From: Aspidiotus rigidus
Taxonomy: Eukaryota > Arthropoda > Insecta > Hemiptera > Diaspididae
DNA length: 64,000 nt
NCBI GenBank assembly: GCA_035079385.1
Contig: JAVHKY010000029.1
Span: 2,356,001 to 2,420,000, forward strand
Reading direction: 5' to 3'
Part shown: piece after piece, positions 48,225-57,725 of the stretch
Numbering within the stretch: position 1 is the stretch's first letter
Layout of the letters: each line of letters opens with the position of its first letter
Program-made: the position numbers and the translations under genes
Notes under the pieces: generated by a model
The model's input: the letters and a program-made list of their open reading frames with translations, nothing else
Told to the model about the DNA's origin: nothing
Databases searched by the model: none

Positions 48225-49855
48225 AACAAAATCGACTCGAAATCGACTCGAAATTGACTCCAAATCAACTTGCTATTTTGAGACCAGAAGTCGACTCAAG
48301 ATCTACATCGTTTTCCAGTTGAACCAGTCCCGTCCAATGTCGACCCAAATACATTAAAACTGACAAATCTAAATTTATTCGTGGAATATCTAAAATCTAA
48401 GAAAATAAGACAACGGCTAATTCCACCAGCTCAAACAGAATTTTCAGTTTCTGTTTACTCGTGATGAATTTCGGTGACTTGGACGAAACTTCAGGGTTTT
48501 AAATAAAAATTTTGTTTGAGCTGGTGGAATTAGCCGTTGTCTTATTTTCTTAGATTAAAACTGACTACAAGTCGAAGTCGATTCCTGGTATTGATCTATC
48601 TATATCGACTCGCTTTTGGATCGATTTTACATCATTCATCAGCAAAACACTTGTAATCGACGACGATATTGTAGATTCCAAGTTTACATTCTGATAGGGT
48701 TTCAAATCAAAGTAAAAAAATGAGTTGACTCCTGATATTAGATTTTAGGGTCGATTCGATCATTGCTGCACTACTTAAGCACAATTAAAATTCTGAGTGG
48801 TCCTAGTAGTTATATGATTGCTAAGATTATGCATTCTGTCTACAAGTAGCGAACTCACCAAACACGCAGAATGCTTCAAGAAGGAGGATGGGAAGGACTG
48901 TAAAACGATTCTACATCTAGGTCGATTTGAAGTCGGGACCAGCCTAAATTTCCAGTTAATCGGACAACAAAGCAGTTGATTTCAGTTAGACAAAGTAAAT
49001 TGAAGAAATAGGCTTGAAATTGCCTCCTGATCGACTTTCACTCAAAGTCGACCAATCTAACTTTCTAGGAAACTATAAGAATCAGCTGTTGGTGCACAGT
49101 ACAGTTGATTTCAGGTTGATAGAAAAATTAGGAGAGATCGACTTGAAATTGACTACGTAAATTTCAAAGTCGACCAGCAAAAATTTACAGAAAACTGGAA
49201 ATCAACTGTTAATTGAAGCAATAGAGCAAACAATTTCAGGTCAATAGAAAAGTTCGAAGCAATTGACTTGAAGTCGATTCCCAATCGATGTCAATTTGAG
49301 GTCCATTCAAAGTTAACCAGAATTAATTTCGAGAAAACTAAAAATCAATATAAATTGACGCAACAAGACTGTCAATTTCAGATTTATAAAAAAATTTGGA
49401 GGCATTGACTCCAGATTGACGTCCATTTGAGGTTGATTTCAAATCAACCAGCAAAAATTTACAGAAAACTGGAAATCAACTGTTAATTGGTGCAACAGAA
49501 CAGACGATTTTAGGTTGATAGATAAACTTAGAGAAATTGACTTGAAACCAACTCCTGGTTGACGTCAATTTGAGGTCGATTGAAATTCAACGTGCACTAA
49601 TTTCCAAAAACCTAAAAATCAACTGTTGATTGACGCAATAAGGCAGTCAATTGCAGGTTGATGAAAAAATTTGAAGAAATTGACTCCTGATTAATGTCGA
49701 TTTGAGGTCGATTCAAAGTTGACCAATATAATTGTTTAGGAAACTAAAAACCAACCGTTATTGATGCAACCGAGCAGGCAATTTCAGGTTGATAGATGAA
49801 CTATGAGAAATCAACTTAGAATCGACTCCTGATCAATGTTGATTTGAGGTGTGAC
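48225..49855. repeat. TCGAC-rich satellite array (S2), ~130-144-bp period
   Basis: Recurring ordered phrases (TTGACTTGAAATTGACTCC, GATTTGAGGTCGATT, AAGTCGACCAG, AAATCAACTGTTAATTG, TTTCAGGTTGATAGA). The ATCAACTGTT-type word falls at about 49201, 49344, 49474, 49618 and 49750, i.e. alternating 143/130-bp steps. The left part is more diverged and is interrupted by a small foldback insert at 48365-48553. The array stops sharply near 49850. Confidence 0.8.
48365..48553. mobile_element. MITE-like insert with perfect 40-bp inverted repeat (T5)
   Basis: CTAAGAAAATAAGACAACGG continues for 40 bp at 48397-48436 and is repeated as an exact reverse complement at 48514-48553 around a 77-bp loop. The interval 48365-48553 is flanked by the 12-bp direct repeat ATTAAAACTGAC (48353-48364 and 48554-48565), which looks like a target duplication. 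About 32 bp at the left lies outside the inverted repeat. Confidence 0.75.
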
Positions 49856-50004
49856 TTCCCATCCCCTTTCTCCCTCGATGTTTCGTACTCCTTTCTACCA
49901 GTCTCACCACTGTTCACAACTGAACTCGTACTCTCCACTCACGCTTCCCTTATCCCTTTCTTCCGTCTGATCATTGCTGATTCTCTTCACCATGGAAGCG
50001 CAGT

Positions 50005-50392
50005 TGTGAACAGTGCGATGACAACTACATTAGTGAGAATACCAGGATCAAGGAACACGAAACATCCAGCAAAAAATAAGATGGCAAGTCCCTGTTTTGT
50101 GAAGAAATGCACAATGACGAAGGAACATTTCAAGTCATACATGTAGAAAACCGCATAAAGAAAAGGAAACTCTGGAATCAGATGGGGATTACATAGGCAA
50201 AAAGGAGAAAGGCTAGCATCAAGTTGGTAATCACGTTTGACAGTGAAAGTTTATTCAGCTTGATGATTGGACGAGACATGAAGAACAGAACCGATCAATA
50301 GGACGAGAGTAAGCTTGATAGCCAATGGAAACGTAGTACATGGGTGGATGGACCAATTATTACGCAGAATTGTTGAAGCCAATCAGTGAGTT
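50005..50392 (+). mobile_element. Penelope-like element, family 3, GIY-YIG tail
   Basis: The plus-strand 3' part of a family 3 PLE. A decayed endonuclease reads CDDNYISE, then TRIKEHE-like residues (after a shift), then HNDEGTFQVIHVENRIKKRK and LWNQM. The trailer (ATTGGACGAGACATGAAGAA, GCCAATGGAAACGTAG, CAGAATTGTTGAAGCCAATC) matches the trailer of the minus copy at 46830-47110. The trailer is interrupted at about 50393 by LINE-B and resumes at about 52030. Confidence 0.65.
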
Positions 50393-52045
50393 TTTTTTTT
50401 TTTTTTTTTTTTTTATTACATCCAACCATAGAGAAAATTATAAAAGAAAAACACACAAAAAAAAAAAAAAAAAAAAGAAAGAAAAAAAGAAAGTGAAAAC
50501 AATAGTATTCCGACATAGCAATCCGTTATAAAGACTGGAGCTGAGTTTGATTTCTTGTATTAAAAAAGATTGATTTAATCACTCTTTAGAATTTAAAGAG
50601 AGTAAATCATTAAAAAAAAAAAAAAAAAGAAAAAAAAAATGGGGTTGGAAAGAGGATGGCTACTGGGCCTTACCTCGAAGGAAAAACGGAAAAAATGAAT
50701 TGAATTTAAATGTTGATGGAAAAGGTAGGTCAGAGATAAATTTGACTATGTGTGTGAGAAAATTGAAGGGTTTTCTGATAATAGGAGGTCGGTGGCTCTG
50801 AGTGGGGTAGCGAATTGTAGATTGATGGCTTCTGAGTATAGTATTTGTCTAATGTTTGATATTTCTGGACATTCGAAAAGATAATGATTGATGTCGCCTT
50901 TAGAAGTATTGTCTGGATGGAGGGGGCATATATCAGATTCGGAAAGATTTAAACGTTTTAAGACGATTGTGTCCAAAACGAAGACGGCTGAGTTCAACTA
51001 TAAGGGAGCGGGGAATATCGTTAAAAAGTTTATACCAAGGGAATGCCGGAAGTAGAGGTTGAACGAGGAAATAAAAAGATTTCAGATTGTTAGCGGATTT
51101 CGAGTAGGATATTGCCCAGTCATCTCGCGTGGAGCATCGAATAAGAGAAAATAGTTCTGACATAGGGAGCAGATTTGATGAGACTGGCGATGAGCGGGCT
51201 GATTTAGCTAAAATATCTACAATTTCGTTGTTGAATATTCCTGCATGACTGGGGATCCAGAGAAAGTTAATTTGAATGGGGTTGAGAGAATTGATCAAGT
51301 AGATGATTGATAAAGCTAAGGATGAATTAACGCGTGAAGGGATGGAAGAAATGGATTGGAGAGCGGATAGAGAGTCAGATATCATGAGAAACTGTCCTGT
51401 TTGGGAGTTTTGCTTTATGTAGTAAAGGGCTTGGAATATCGCCATCTGTTCCGCATGAAAAATAGATGTGAAGTTTGGTAGAGATAAAGAGCAATGAAGC
51501 TTAGTTGAGGGGATCCAAAAGGCCATACCCACTTCCTAATGGTCTTTAGAACCGTCAGTAAAAATATGTGTATGATGAGGAAAATGTTCTTGCGTGTATA
51601 ACTGGAAGAGTTCTTCAAAATCTGAACCAGAAGTTTTGGGAAGTTGGTGAATTTCAATACGTTCAAAGAGTTGTTGAAAGGAAAAGGCCGATAGATGATA
51701 AGATGGAATTGACACGATGAGGTTTTGGAAGCGAAAAATAAGGGCAGCTCTTCTACATATTAGTGGTAATCGCCAGTCTTCAAATCTCCAGTGGTTAAGA
51801 AGATATGATATATTGTTTGTAAGGTTTGAGTCTTGGTAGGTAATACTGCGAATTAAGAGATAGTTTCGACGAAATTGAAGGGGAGTAATGCCAGTTTCAG
51901 TACAAAGGGCTGGAATAGGGGTAGAATTTAGAGCTCCTATTATGAGTCGAATGCATTTATTTTGGAGAGTTTCTAATTTATTCAAGTGAATTTCACTCGC
52001 GGAACCGTAAAGAGAAGAGCCGTAGTCTAGTTTAGTTAAACCTTA
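50393..52045 (-). mobile_element. LINE-B, I/R1-group with RNase H, 5'-truncated
   Basis: A minus-strand non-LTR element whose 3' end is marked on the plus strand by a poly-T run (50393-50414). Between this and the coding end lie A-rich tracts (50457-50478, 50613-50640). The 5' truncation is near 52045. It sits inside the 3' trailer of a family 3 PLE, which continues on the right at about 52030-52120. Confidence 0.85.
50746..52040 (-). pseudogene. LINE-B ORF2 C-terminus: RNase H and zinc knuckle
   Basis: One long frame from about 52040 (LDYGSSLYGSASEIHLNKLE, then LQNKCIRLIIGALNSTPI) to 50933, broken by a single TAG at 51536-51538 right after the RNase H entry HIFTDGSKDH. The RNase H domain continues with FHAEQMAIFQALYYIKQ, MISDSLSALQSI and INFLWIPSHAGIFNNEIVDI. 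A frameshift near 50990 separates RLRFGHNRLKTFK from the C-terminal knuckle ESDICPLHPDNTSKGDINHY with FECPE. Few lesions suggest it is the youngest LINE here. The RT itself is lost by 5' truncation. Confidence 0.88.
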
Positions 52046-52082
52046 AACACTAATGTTTAAGGTCTTGTTCCTCAGTAGCGAG

Positions 52083-52120
52083 ATAACTGATGATGGAGTA
52101 GCCCCCAAAAGTACTCTTGT
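52083..52120 (+). ncRNA. Hammerhead-like motif, family 3 PLE 3' end
   Basis: ATAA (stem I), CTGATGA (perfect core), T, GGAG-TAG-CCCCC (imperfect stem II), AAAA in place of GAAA, GTACTC (stem III ending in UC), TTGT (stem I, pairs with ATAA with one G-U). Confidence 0.45.
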
Positions 52121-52189
52121 AAGAAAGAGGAGACTGGAGAAGTATTACTATTACACTTAGTATAATAGAAACTGCAGGGAGGCTTGCTA

Positions 52190-52465
52190 GCGGAGTGAGT
52201 GATCTTGAGAAGAGAAAGAGCCTAAGCTGTGCTGATGACGTCGTAGTCAGCCATCGTGGCGGTTATGACGTCACGAGCTAATGATACCCACAATGTTGAT
52301 TTACATACACGAGCGAGATATCTTGACTTACACTTCACCGCGCCTACATTAGTGCTAGAACAGGGGCGAACGAGCGGAGCGAGTCAGCCCCTCGTAGGCT
52401 AGCTAGGTCATGATAATTCATCACAAAGCAAACGTAGCATTAAAGTATAAACGAGGTCACTTGAT
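52190..52465 (+). repeat. Dispersed repeat R4 (copy 3)
   Basis: Contains CTGATGACGTCGTAGTCAGC, GCGAACGAGCGGAGCGAG and the 3' end AATTCATCACAAAGCAAACG with ATAAACGAGGTCACTT. Reverse complement relation to 3187-3430 and direct relation to 41790-41990. Confidence 0.6.
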
Positions 52466-53248
52466 CTTTATTTATTTGGCACAGCTGCCAGAAAATCTCT
52501 ATTTTTTCAATGCTCAAAGGCTGCCCATCATCCTAATTAAAATAATTCGATTCACCCTTCGCGAACAAGTTCTATAATAAGTTCGAAAGTATAAAAGAAT
52601 CCGTGCATGATCAAATCGAGTGGCTAGTTTGGTTAATATGAAAGACAAGCCGCAGTGCTTCAGTTATAATGAATTGAAAGTCAACTCCTGTGTTTAGAAA
52701 CGAATCTTCATGGTCACCTAAAGCATCAATGCAGGTGTATGGAACACAGCTCATCATGTTTGTATCGGTACACAATCTTAACCATTCATCTTTCAGTGCC
52801 TCATAACATTAGAATTCGCGACGCTCATTTAACTGTACGTCTAATCGACTCTTTTCGAAACGTAGCTGTAGTTCCATATGATGTTCAAAGTCAAACAATA
52901 CCGTATACTGATGTGCCTATTCCTGAGAAGCTGAATACGATTATATGGGCACACGAACTAATTAACTATTGGTAACGACTTTAAATCAAACCCGCATTAA
53001 TCATTTGAAGTACGCAGCATCAGCATAAGCTTAAGCAGGCAGTGACGTTTTTTTTTTTTTTTTTATTCTTTTCGCAGATTACACATGTAATACTCGGTCG
53101 TTGTAGCATATTATTTCAGTATAGCTCGTCGAACAAAATACGTATTTTTCTCGACGTTTAGATACGAGACATTTTTCATTGCCATTTTTCCCGCGCCGCG
53201 CCGTTCTACCATTCTTACGTATATTTTTCTCTTCTATTATGTTTACAG
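52466..53248. other. End of intron 3, no feature
   Basis: A poly-T run at 53048-53064 precedes the acceptor region by about 190 bp. No element recognised. Confidence 0.5.
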
Positions 53249-53402
53249 TAACGCAGTCAGAACAAGACAGGTCGTGTATACTGTTAATTAGAATGCAAAA
53301 AAGATGTGGCAATTGGATATGGATTCACTGCGTTCTACAAGTAAAAGACAACATGGAAAACAATCAAACGCCGATTATAGTTAGCACGAATCAAGTACTT
53401 TC
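53249..53402 (+). CDS. bHLH-PAS protein, PAS-B exon (second half)
   Basis: A 154-bp exon with a TATGTTTACAG acceptor and a CTTTC|GTAAGTGG donor. TA joins the A of the previous exon (Ile), then TQSEQDRSCILLIR, MQKRCGNWIWIHCVLQVKDN and MENNQTPIIVSTNQVL follow, ending two bases into the next codon. R.Q.K.G.W.WIHC..QV...N...PIIV.TNQVLS is the beta-sheet end of PAS-B in NPAS4/dysfusion. The upstream in-frame Met at 53179 is intronic. The next exon should start with one base completing Ser; I did not find it before 64000. Confidence 0.9.
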
Positions 53403-54209
53403 GTAAGTGGAGCTTTCAAAATTATTTTCATTTATTTTTATCGTAGCGTTTACTCGCGTATACGAGTAATATGTAGAGCTTTAATCCTCCTCGGAGTGCT
53501 GACAAGACGTACGTATTTAATGTGAGAAGCATAATTACGAGTATAAGTTTATTTTACGTGTGCAGGAGGTCACATTATCTATATAATATAAGTATGTGTG
53601 CGACTCGAAAATGCCATCTCACGTCGAACTCGGGAATTCAAAATCAACCCTCGTCAGCAATCGTGCTAGCGATGAATACCGGAAAAAGATTCTTCTTTGG
53701 TACTTGTGAGAAAAAATGCGCGTACGGCACCTATATGTTGCGAATAAACTGGTTTACGTTCGTCGGCCGGTATCTACATTTTACGATCTGCTCATAATTA
53801 AAAGACTCTTGAAAATACCGGTCCTGGTACACAGTCTTCATAGGTTCTATAAGGTATACTCTAGCACGATGCGTATACGAGTACTTATAGTAAACTTGCA
53901 CGCATTCATAGTTATGTTGGCCTATTGATTCGAAATTTTATATTTTGAACGATTAGAGCTGCGTTTATTAGGTGTGATCAGATAGAGCGGATGTGTGTTG
54001 GTGGTAAAGAACAATTCAAAGATCGAATAGTGTGAAAATTTCAGTTTGTAATCAGAGGACAGACGGAGAGTAGGCCTGTATTTTGAAAGTTGTGGAAAAT
54101 TACAAAACATACACAGTTTATTTCTGAAAAGTTACTATGTACCGCGAAATGGCTCTTCCAATCCGAAGACCTTGACTCCTGGAATTACTGAGTATATGTC
54201 TCTCGTTGT
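53403..54209. other. Start of next intron, no feature
   Basis: Intronic DNA with short unrecognised frames (53522-53797, 53716-53928). A CGTGTGCAG word at about 53557 resembles an acceptor, but the following frame does not continue PAS-B. Confidence 0.45.
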
Positions 54210-56706
54210 TTTTCTAGTTTTTGCTGATCTCCTTCCTTTCTTGCAACCATCGAAAAAGATTGCAGTAGAAATTTTGATTTTTGGTCTGAAAACGGTCTGA
54301 ATAGTTTGCGTTGGATTGGATCGCCTTTTTTTGGTCGTCTCTTTCCCCTTTAACCAGCAAATTGGGAGGGAGTGTAGACATACCCGACATTATTCGGACA
54401 TTTGGAGGCTCGTTCCTTCCAGCATTCCAAGAAGAAAGCTGTCGACCTACAGGACCCAATTTGGGCATTTAGTGGAGTTGTGAGGCGAAATTTACGGAAT
54501 CATTTGTACTGGCATGTTAGTTTTTTCATGTGCTGATCTTCCTCTCCAACTATTAAGGAAGAATGTGGACGTTTTGATTTTCGGCCTAAAAACGATCTAC
54601 ATAATTTGCGCTGGATTAGTTCTACAGATTCTTCGGGTCTTAGAATTTTTTTCGAGTTGCCTACCATGTACAGCGCCAATTCAAACTTATATCAAACATT
54701 ACAGATGGAAGTACATTTTGTATTTACGCGGAAAATTTAACAAATCCTGTAAGAAAATCTTATTTTGCCAAAATTGGGACTTAAAGCAGAATAAGGCCGA
54801 AAATGACCAGTTTGTTATAATATCTCGTCCAAAATTATAAAATCTTGAACAAACTTCGCTGAATTTTGCTGAAAATAAGCAAAATTTTAGCAATTTTGGT
54901 GAAATTGGATAGTATTTTTTAAAAGTATTTTTAGTTCAAAATTGAAAAATTAAAAATTATGATAAAAAAATTTGCCATGGTTTTGTACTGATGAGTTTGA
55001 TTCCGAAAATTTGTTTTATTTTGGTGAAAAATCACGTAATTTTAATAGAAATTGAATAATTCTAGTTGTGAATTTGTAAAAGCACTAAAAACGCGTGTTT
55101 TTCATTTTTTTTTTTTTTTTTTCAATGCCAAATAATTCCAAAAATGTAACATTAAATTGCTGAAACTCCTCATTTCTAGCGTTGAAAACACGGGCTCTGA
55201 TTAATATTCTGTTGAAAAATTGTAAATTGTGTTATACAAGTTTCTACAATTTTTCAATAATATTATTGAAAAACAACAAAATTGTTATCACTAAATCCAT
55301 AATTCTAAAAAGTCATCCAAATTTCTTTTTAAATAATTATGGTTTCGTCATCAATTTGAAACGAAAAAATTATAATCTATATTTTTATGAAATTATTCGA
55401 ATTCAATCTACACCAAAATTGCCTACAATCAATGTTCGGCAAGTTGGCGTCCTCCTCTAATGCACGGAATCAGGTAAATAATTTCATTATGTTTCTGTCA
55501 TAATTGTGTCGTAATCCTGTAACATTCATGTTGTGAATCTTTCATTATCTTGAAGAAATTGTGTCACAACTTCAACAGATTTCTGATACAATACTAAAGT
55601 AAAAACGACATTACATCCTTTTTTTTCTTTTTATTTTCTCACATTTCTGTTTTTACCTGACGTTTGTATTCTGTGACCATTCTGCTTTAATTCTGACACA
55701 ATGATAGGTCTTGCATGTCTACCCCCCCTCCCCATCCGATGGTGAAGGAGAAAGAGAGACAAAACAAACAGAAAGACTGAACTTCTATCTGATTTCCAAG
55801 CTTCCGACCCTTTGAAAAACGTTTTGACAATTTCCGAGAAACCCTGACTGTAATTATAATTATAAACATAGCTCTCAAACTAGATAATCAAACTCTTATG
55901 AATTTAGGGATTTCAAACTTTAATAAATGTTGAAGTATATATAAGGCAACCAATAATTATTTAAAAATGAACTGATGGATGAAAAAATGTCTAGAAAAGT
56001 TTCCAAGTTTTTCTTGAAGGCCCAAAATGCATGTACATATTTTAAACTAGGGCATGAGAAGAATTAATCGATTTTGAATGAAAAAGTGAAAACAATTTTG
56101 ATTCTCAATATTCCTGAAGTTTTCTTCTTTTCTTTTTTTCTTTCTTCTTCTTTCTTTCTGTTTTTTTTTTTTTTTTTTTCAACGAGCTATTTTACTATAC
56201 ACAGAGGGTCGTTCGCTTTTACTTTGGGAAAAAATATTGGGGTTCAATGAATTTGTAACAGTGTAAGGACCGGAAGAAGTCAAGAGCGTCAGTAATGAAT
56301 TCTGGTTTTTGAAGAGAACAAAGGAGACTTGAGAGGGGACAGAGAATGGTTTCTTGAGGTTTAGGAGGTACGGAAAAGTGAAGAAATGGAAGACATATAA
56401 CTCCTCAGCTTGGCAGTATTGGTATGAGGGTGGTGTGGACGGCCCTGGGAAAAGGAAGAAGTGAGTTAGGGTGTGCTAAATTCTTAGTCTTTCTATGACT
56501 ATTTAATTCTTTATGGCGCGCGGCATGAGGAACAAATTAAGGATGTGCTGATCTTCCTCTCCAACTATTAAGGAAGACTGTAGACGTTTTGATTTTCGGC
56601 CTAAAAACGATCTACATAATTTGCGCTGGATTGTGCCGCTGTTTGTTTTGGTCTCTCTTTCTCCTTCACCATCGGATGGGGAGGGGGGGGGGTAGACATG
56701 CGAGAC
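54210..56706. mobile_element. Rearranged repeat locus (T6), related to 22883-25871
   Basis: Order on the plus strand: a diverged C-like block (54210-54310), block C (54528-54618), block A (54619-55701), an inverted piece of C' (55702-55770), block B (55771-56540) and block C' (56541-56706). The piece at 55702-55770 is the reverse complement of 56635-56705 (both contain the CACCATCGGATGGGGAGG word, in opposite senses). Block A is inverted relative to 23081-24190 while B is direct. No protein domain seen. Confidence 0.7.
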
Positions 56707-57639
56707 CTAATTCGAACATTTGGTGGAATTGGAAGACAACCATGGATGGAATCGTTCATGGTTGATTGTGGCGCCGTGTGGGTCTGTTCCCATTTCGATT
56801 TTTGTCAAAAAAATATTTTCCGAATTGTTTGTACTGGATTGTGCCGTCGAGGTTTTCATTTAAACAGGGAACCTGTTCTATGGCCCGGGGTTTTTTGAGA
56901 AATTTGCCGTGCGCCGTCCGACAAAAAATTTCGAAAAATTTTAACTCTCGAGCAATATATATGATAGGTGAGGGCCGAGGCCCCTAAAATAGATCCAGGT
57001 CACTGATGACGTTCTCAGTCAAAAACCGAAAGCCAAATTCAGCCGAATTTCTACTGATAAGACAGAAGACGAAAGCCAGCTTCAAGCCCACCTTTGGATG
57101 CCGAAAGCTAAATTCAGCCAAATTTTTTTGGCTAGCTTTTGGCTTTGGTGTTTACAGTGTTCACATGGCGCGTCATTTTTAAAAACGCTGCTTCTTGCTT
57201 CCTGAGAAGCCTCGTGAAAATGGCCTTAATAGATCGTCATTTCCTGGCATGTGGCAGTAATATTTTAACATTATTGATTATTTTATCAATTTCAACTTCA
57301 ATTTCTTCTTGACTTCTTGTACCTCTAACAGAGATCCTTTTCTCATGATCGTATCCAATTTTCCTATCGAATGAAAAGCCGAAAGCTATAGCCAAATTTT
57401 TTTTGTACAAGCCGAAGCCGAAGCTATATTCTTCAAGGTCAGAAGTTTAAGCCGAAAGTCGAAGCTGAATCTTTCAGCTGCAGCACACTGCTATTTTATA
57501 CTAGGTTTATAGTAGGTCTAGGCCTCCTTCATACTAGCTTCATTCTGGACCATGGAATGCGACGTGAGACAAGAAGCCTAGACCAGAATTGAGAGAGTAC
57601 TGTTGGACATCTCGAACCGATGCATACAATGCTGAGGAA
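56707..57639. other. Repeat-rich DNA: GGTTCCC box, minisatellite unit, CCGAAAGC words
   Basis: 56862-56975 repeats the start of the 61386-61490 unit: AACAGGGAACCTGTT, TTGAGAAATTTGCCGTGCGC, then ATATATATGATAGGTGAGGG. 57025-57480 has many CCGAAAGC(T/C)AAATTCAGCC words. No gene seen. Confidence 0.5.
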
Positions 57640-57725
57640 GGTCACAAATCTACAAAAGAAGATCCGACAGAACAACCTGATTTTGACGAAAGCGGACGGA
57701 GGCAACACGGTCGATGTAATGTAAA
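57640..57725 (+). mobile_element. Penelope-like element fragment, N-terminal domain
   Basis: Short open stretch LRKVTNLQKKIRQNNLILTK followed by ADGGNTVDVM. This matches the conserved NNLILTKADKGNTV box in the N-terminal domain of PLE proteins; the corresponding box of the copy at 39530 reads CLIVTKADKSKAVVVM. Too short to place in a family. Confidence 0.55.

Larger units (their letters stand above)
13185..53402 (+). other. Gene model: dysfusion/NPAS4-like bHLH-PAS gene, partial
   Basis: Four exons (180, 185, 107 and 154 bp) join to 626 bp with no stop and with matching phases at each junction: 0/0, then AA+C making Asn, then A+TA making Ile. The product runs from PAS-A through the linker into PAS-B without a gap, in the order expected for NPAS4/dysfusion. 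That rules out chance frames. Introns are 21,915, 8,537 and 9,140 bp and hold most of the retroelements in the window, inserted in both orientations. In Drosophila, dysfusion acts in tracheal fusion cells. The assignment to dysfusion rather than another bHLH-PAS gene rests on motif resemblance only. Confidence 0.82.

Noticed and set aside
50295..50531. Poly-Phe/poly-Lys frames on both strands
   Set aside because: They translate the LINE-B poly-T tail and neighbouring A tracts.
53179..53248. In-frame Met and 23 codons upstream of the 53249 exon
   Set aside because: They lie before a good acceptor (TTTACAG) and the phase from 44108 requires splicing at 53249.
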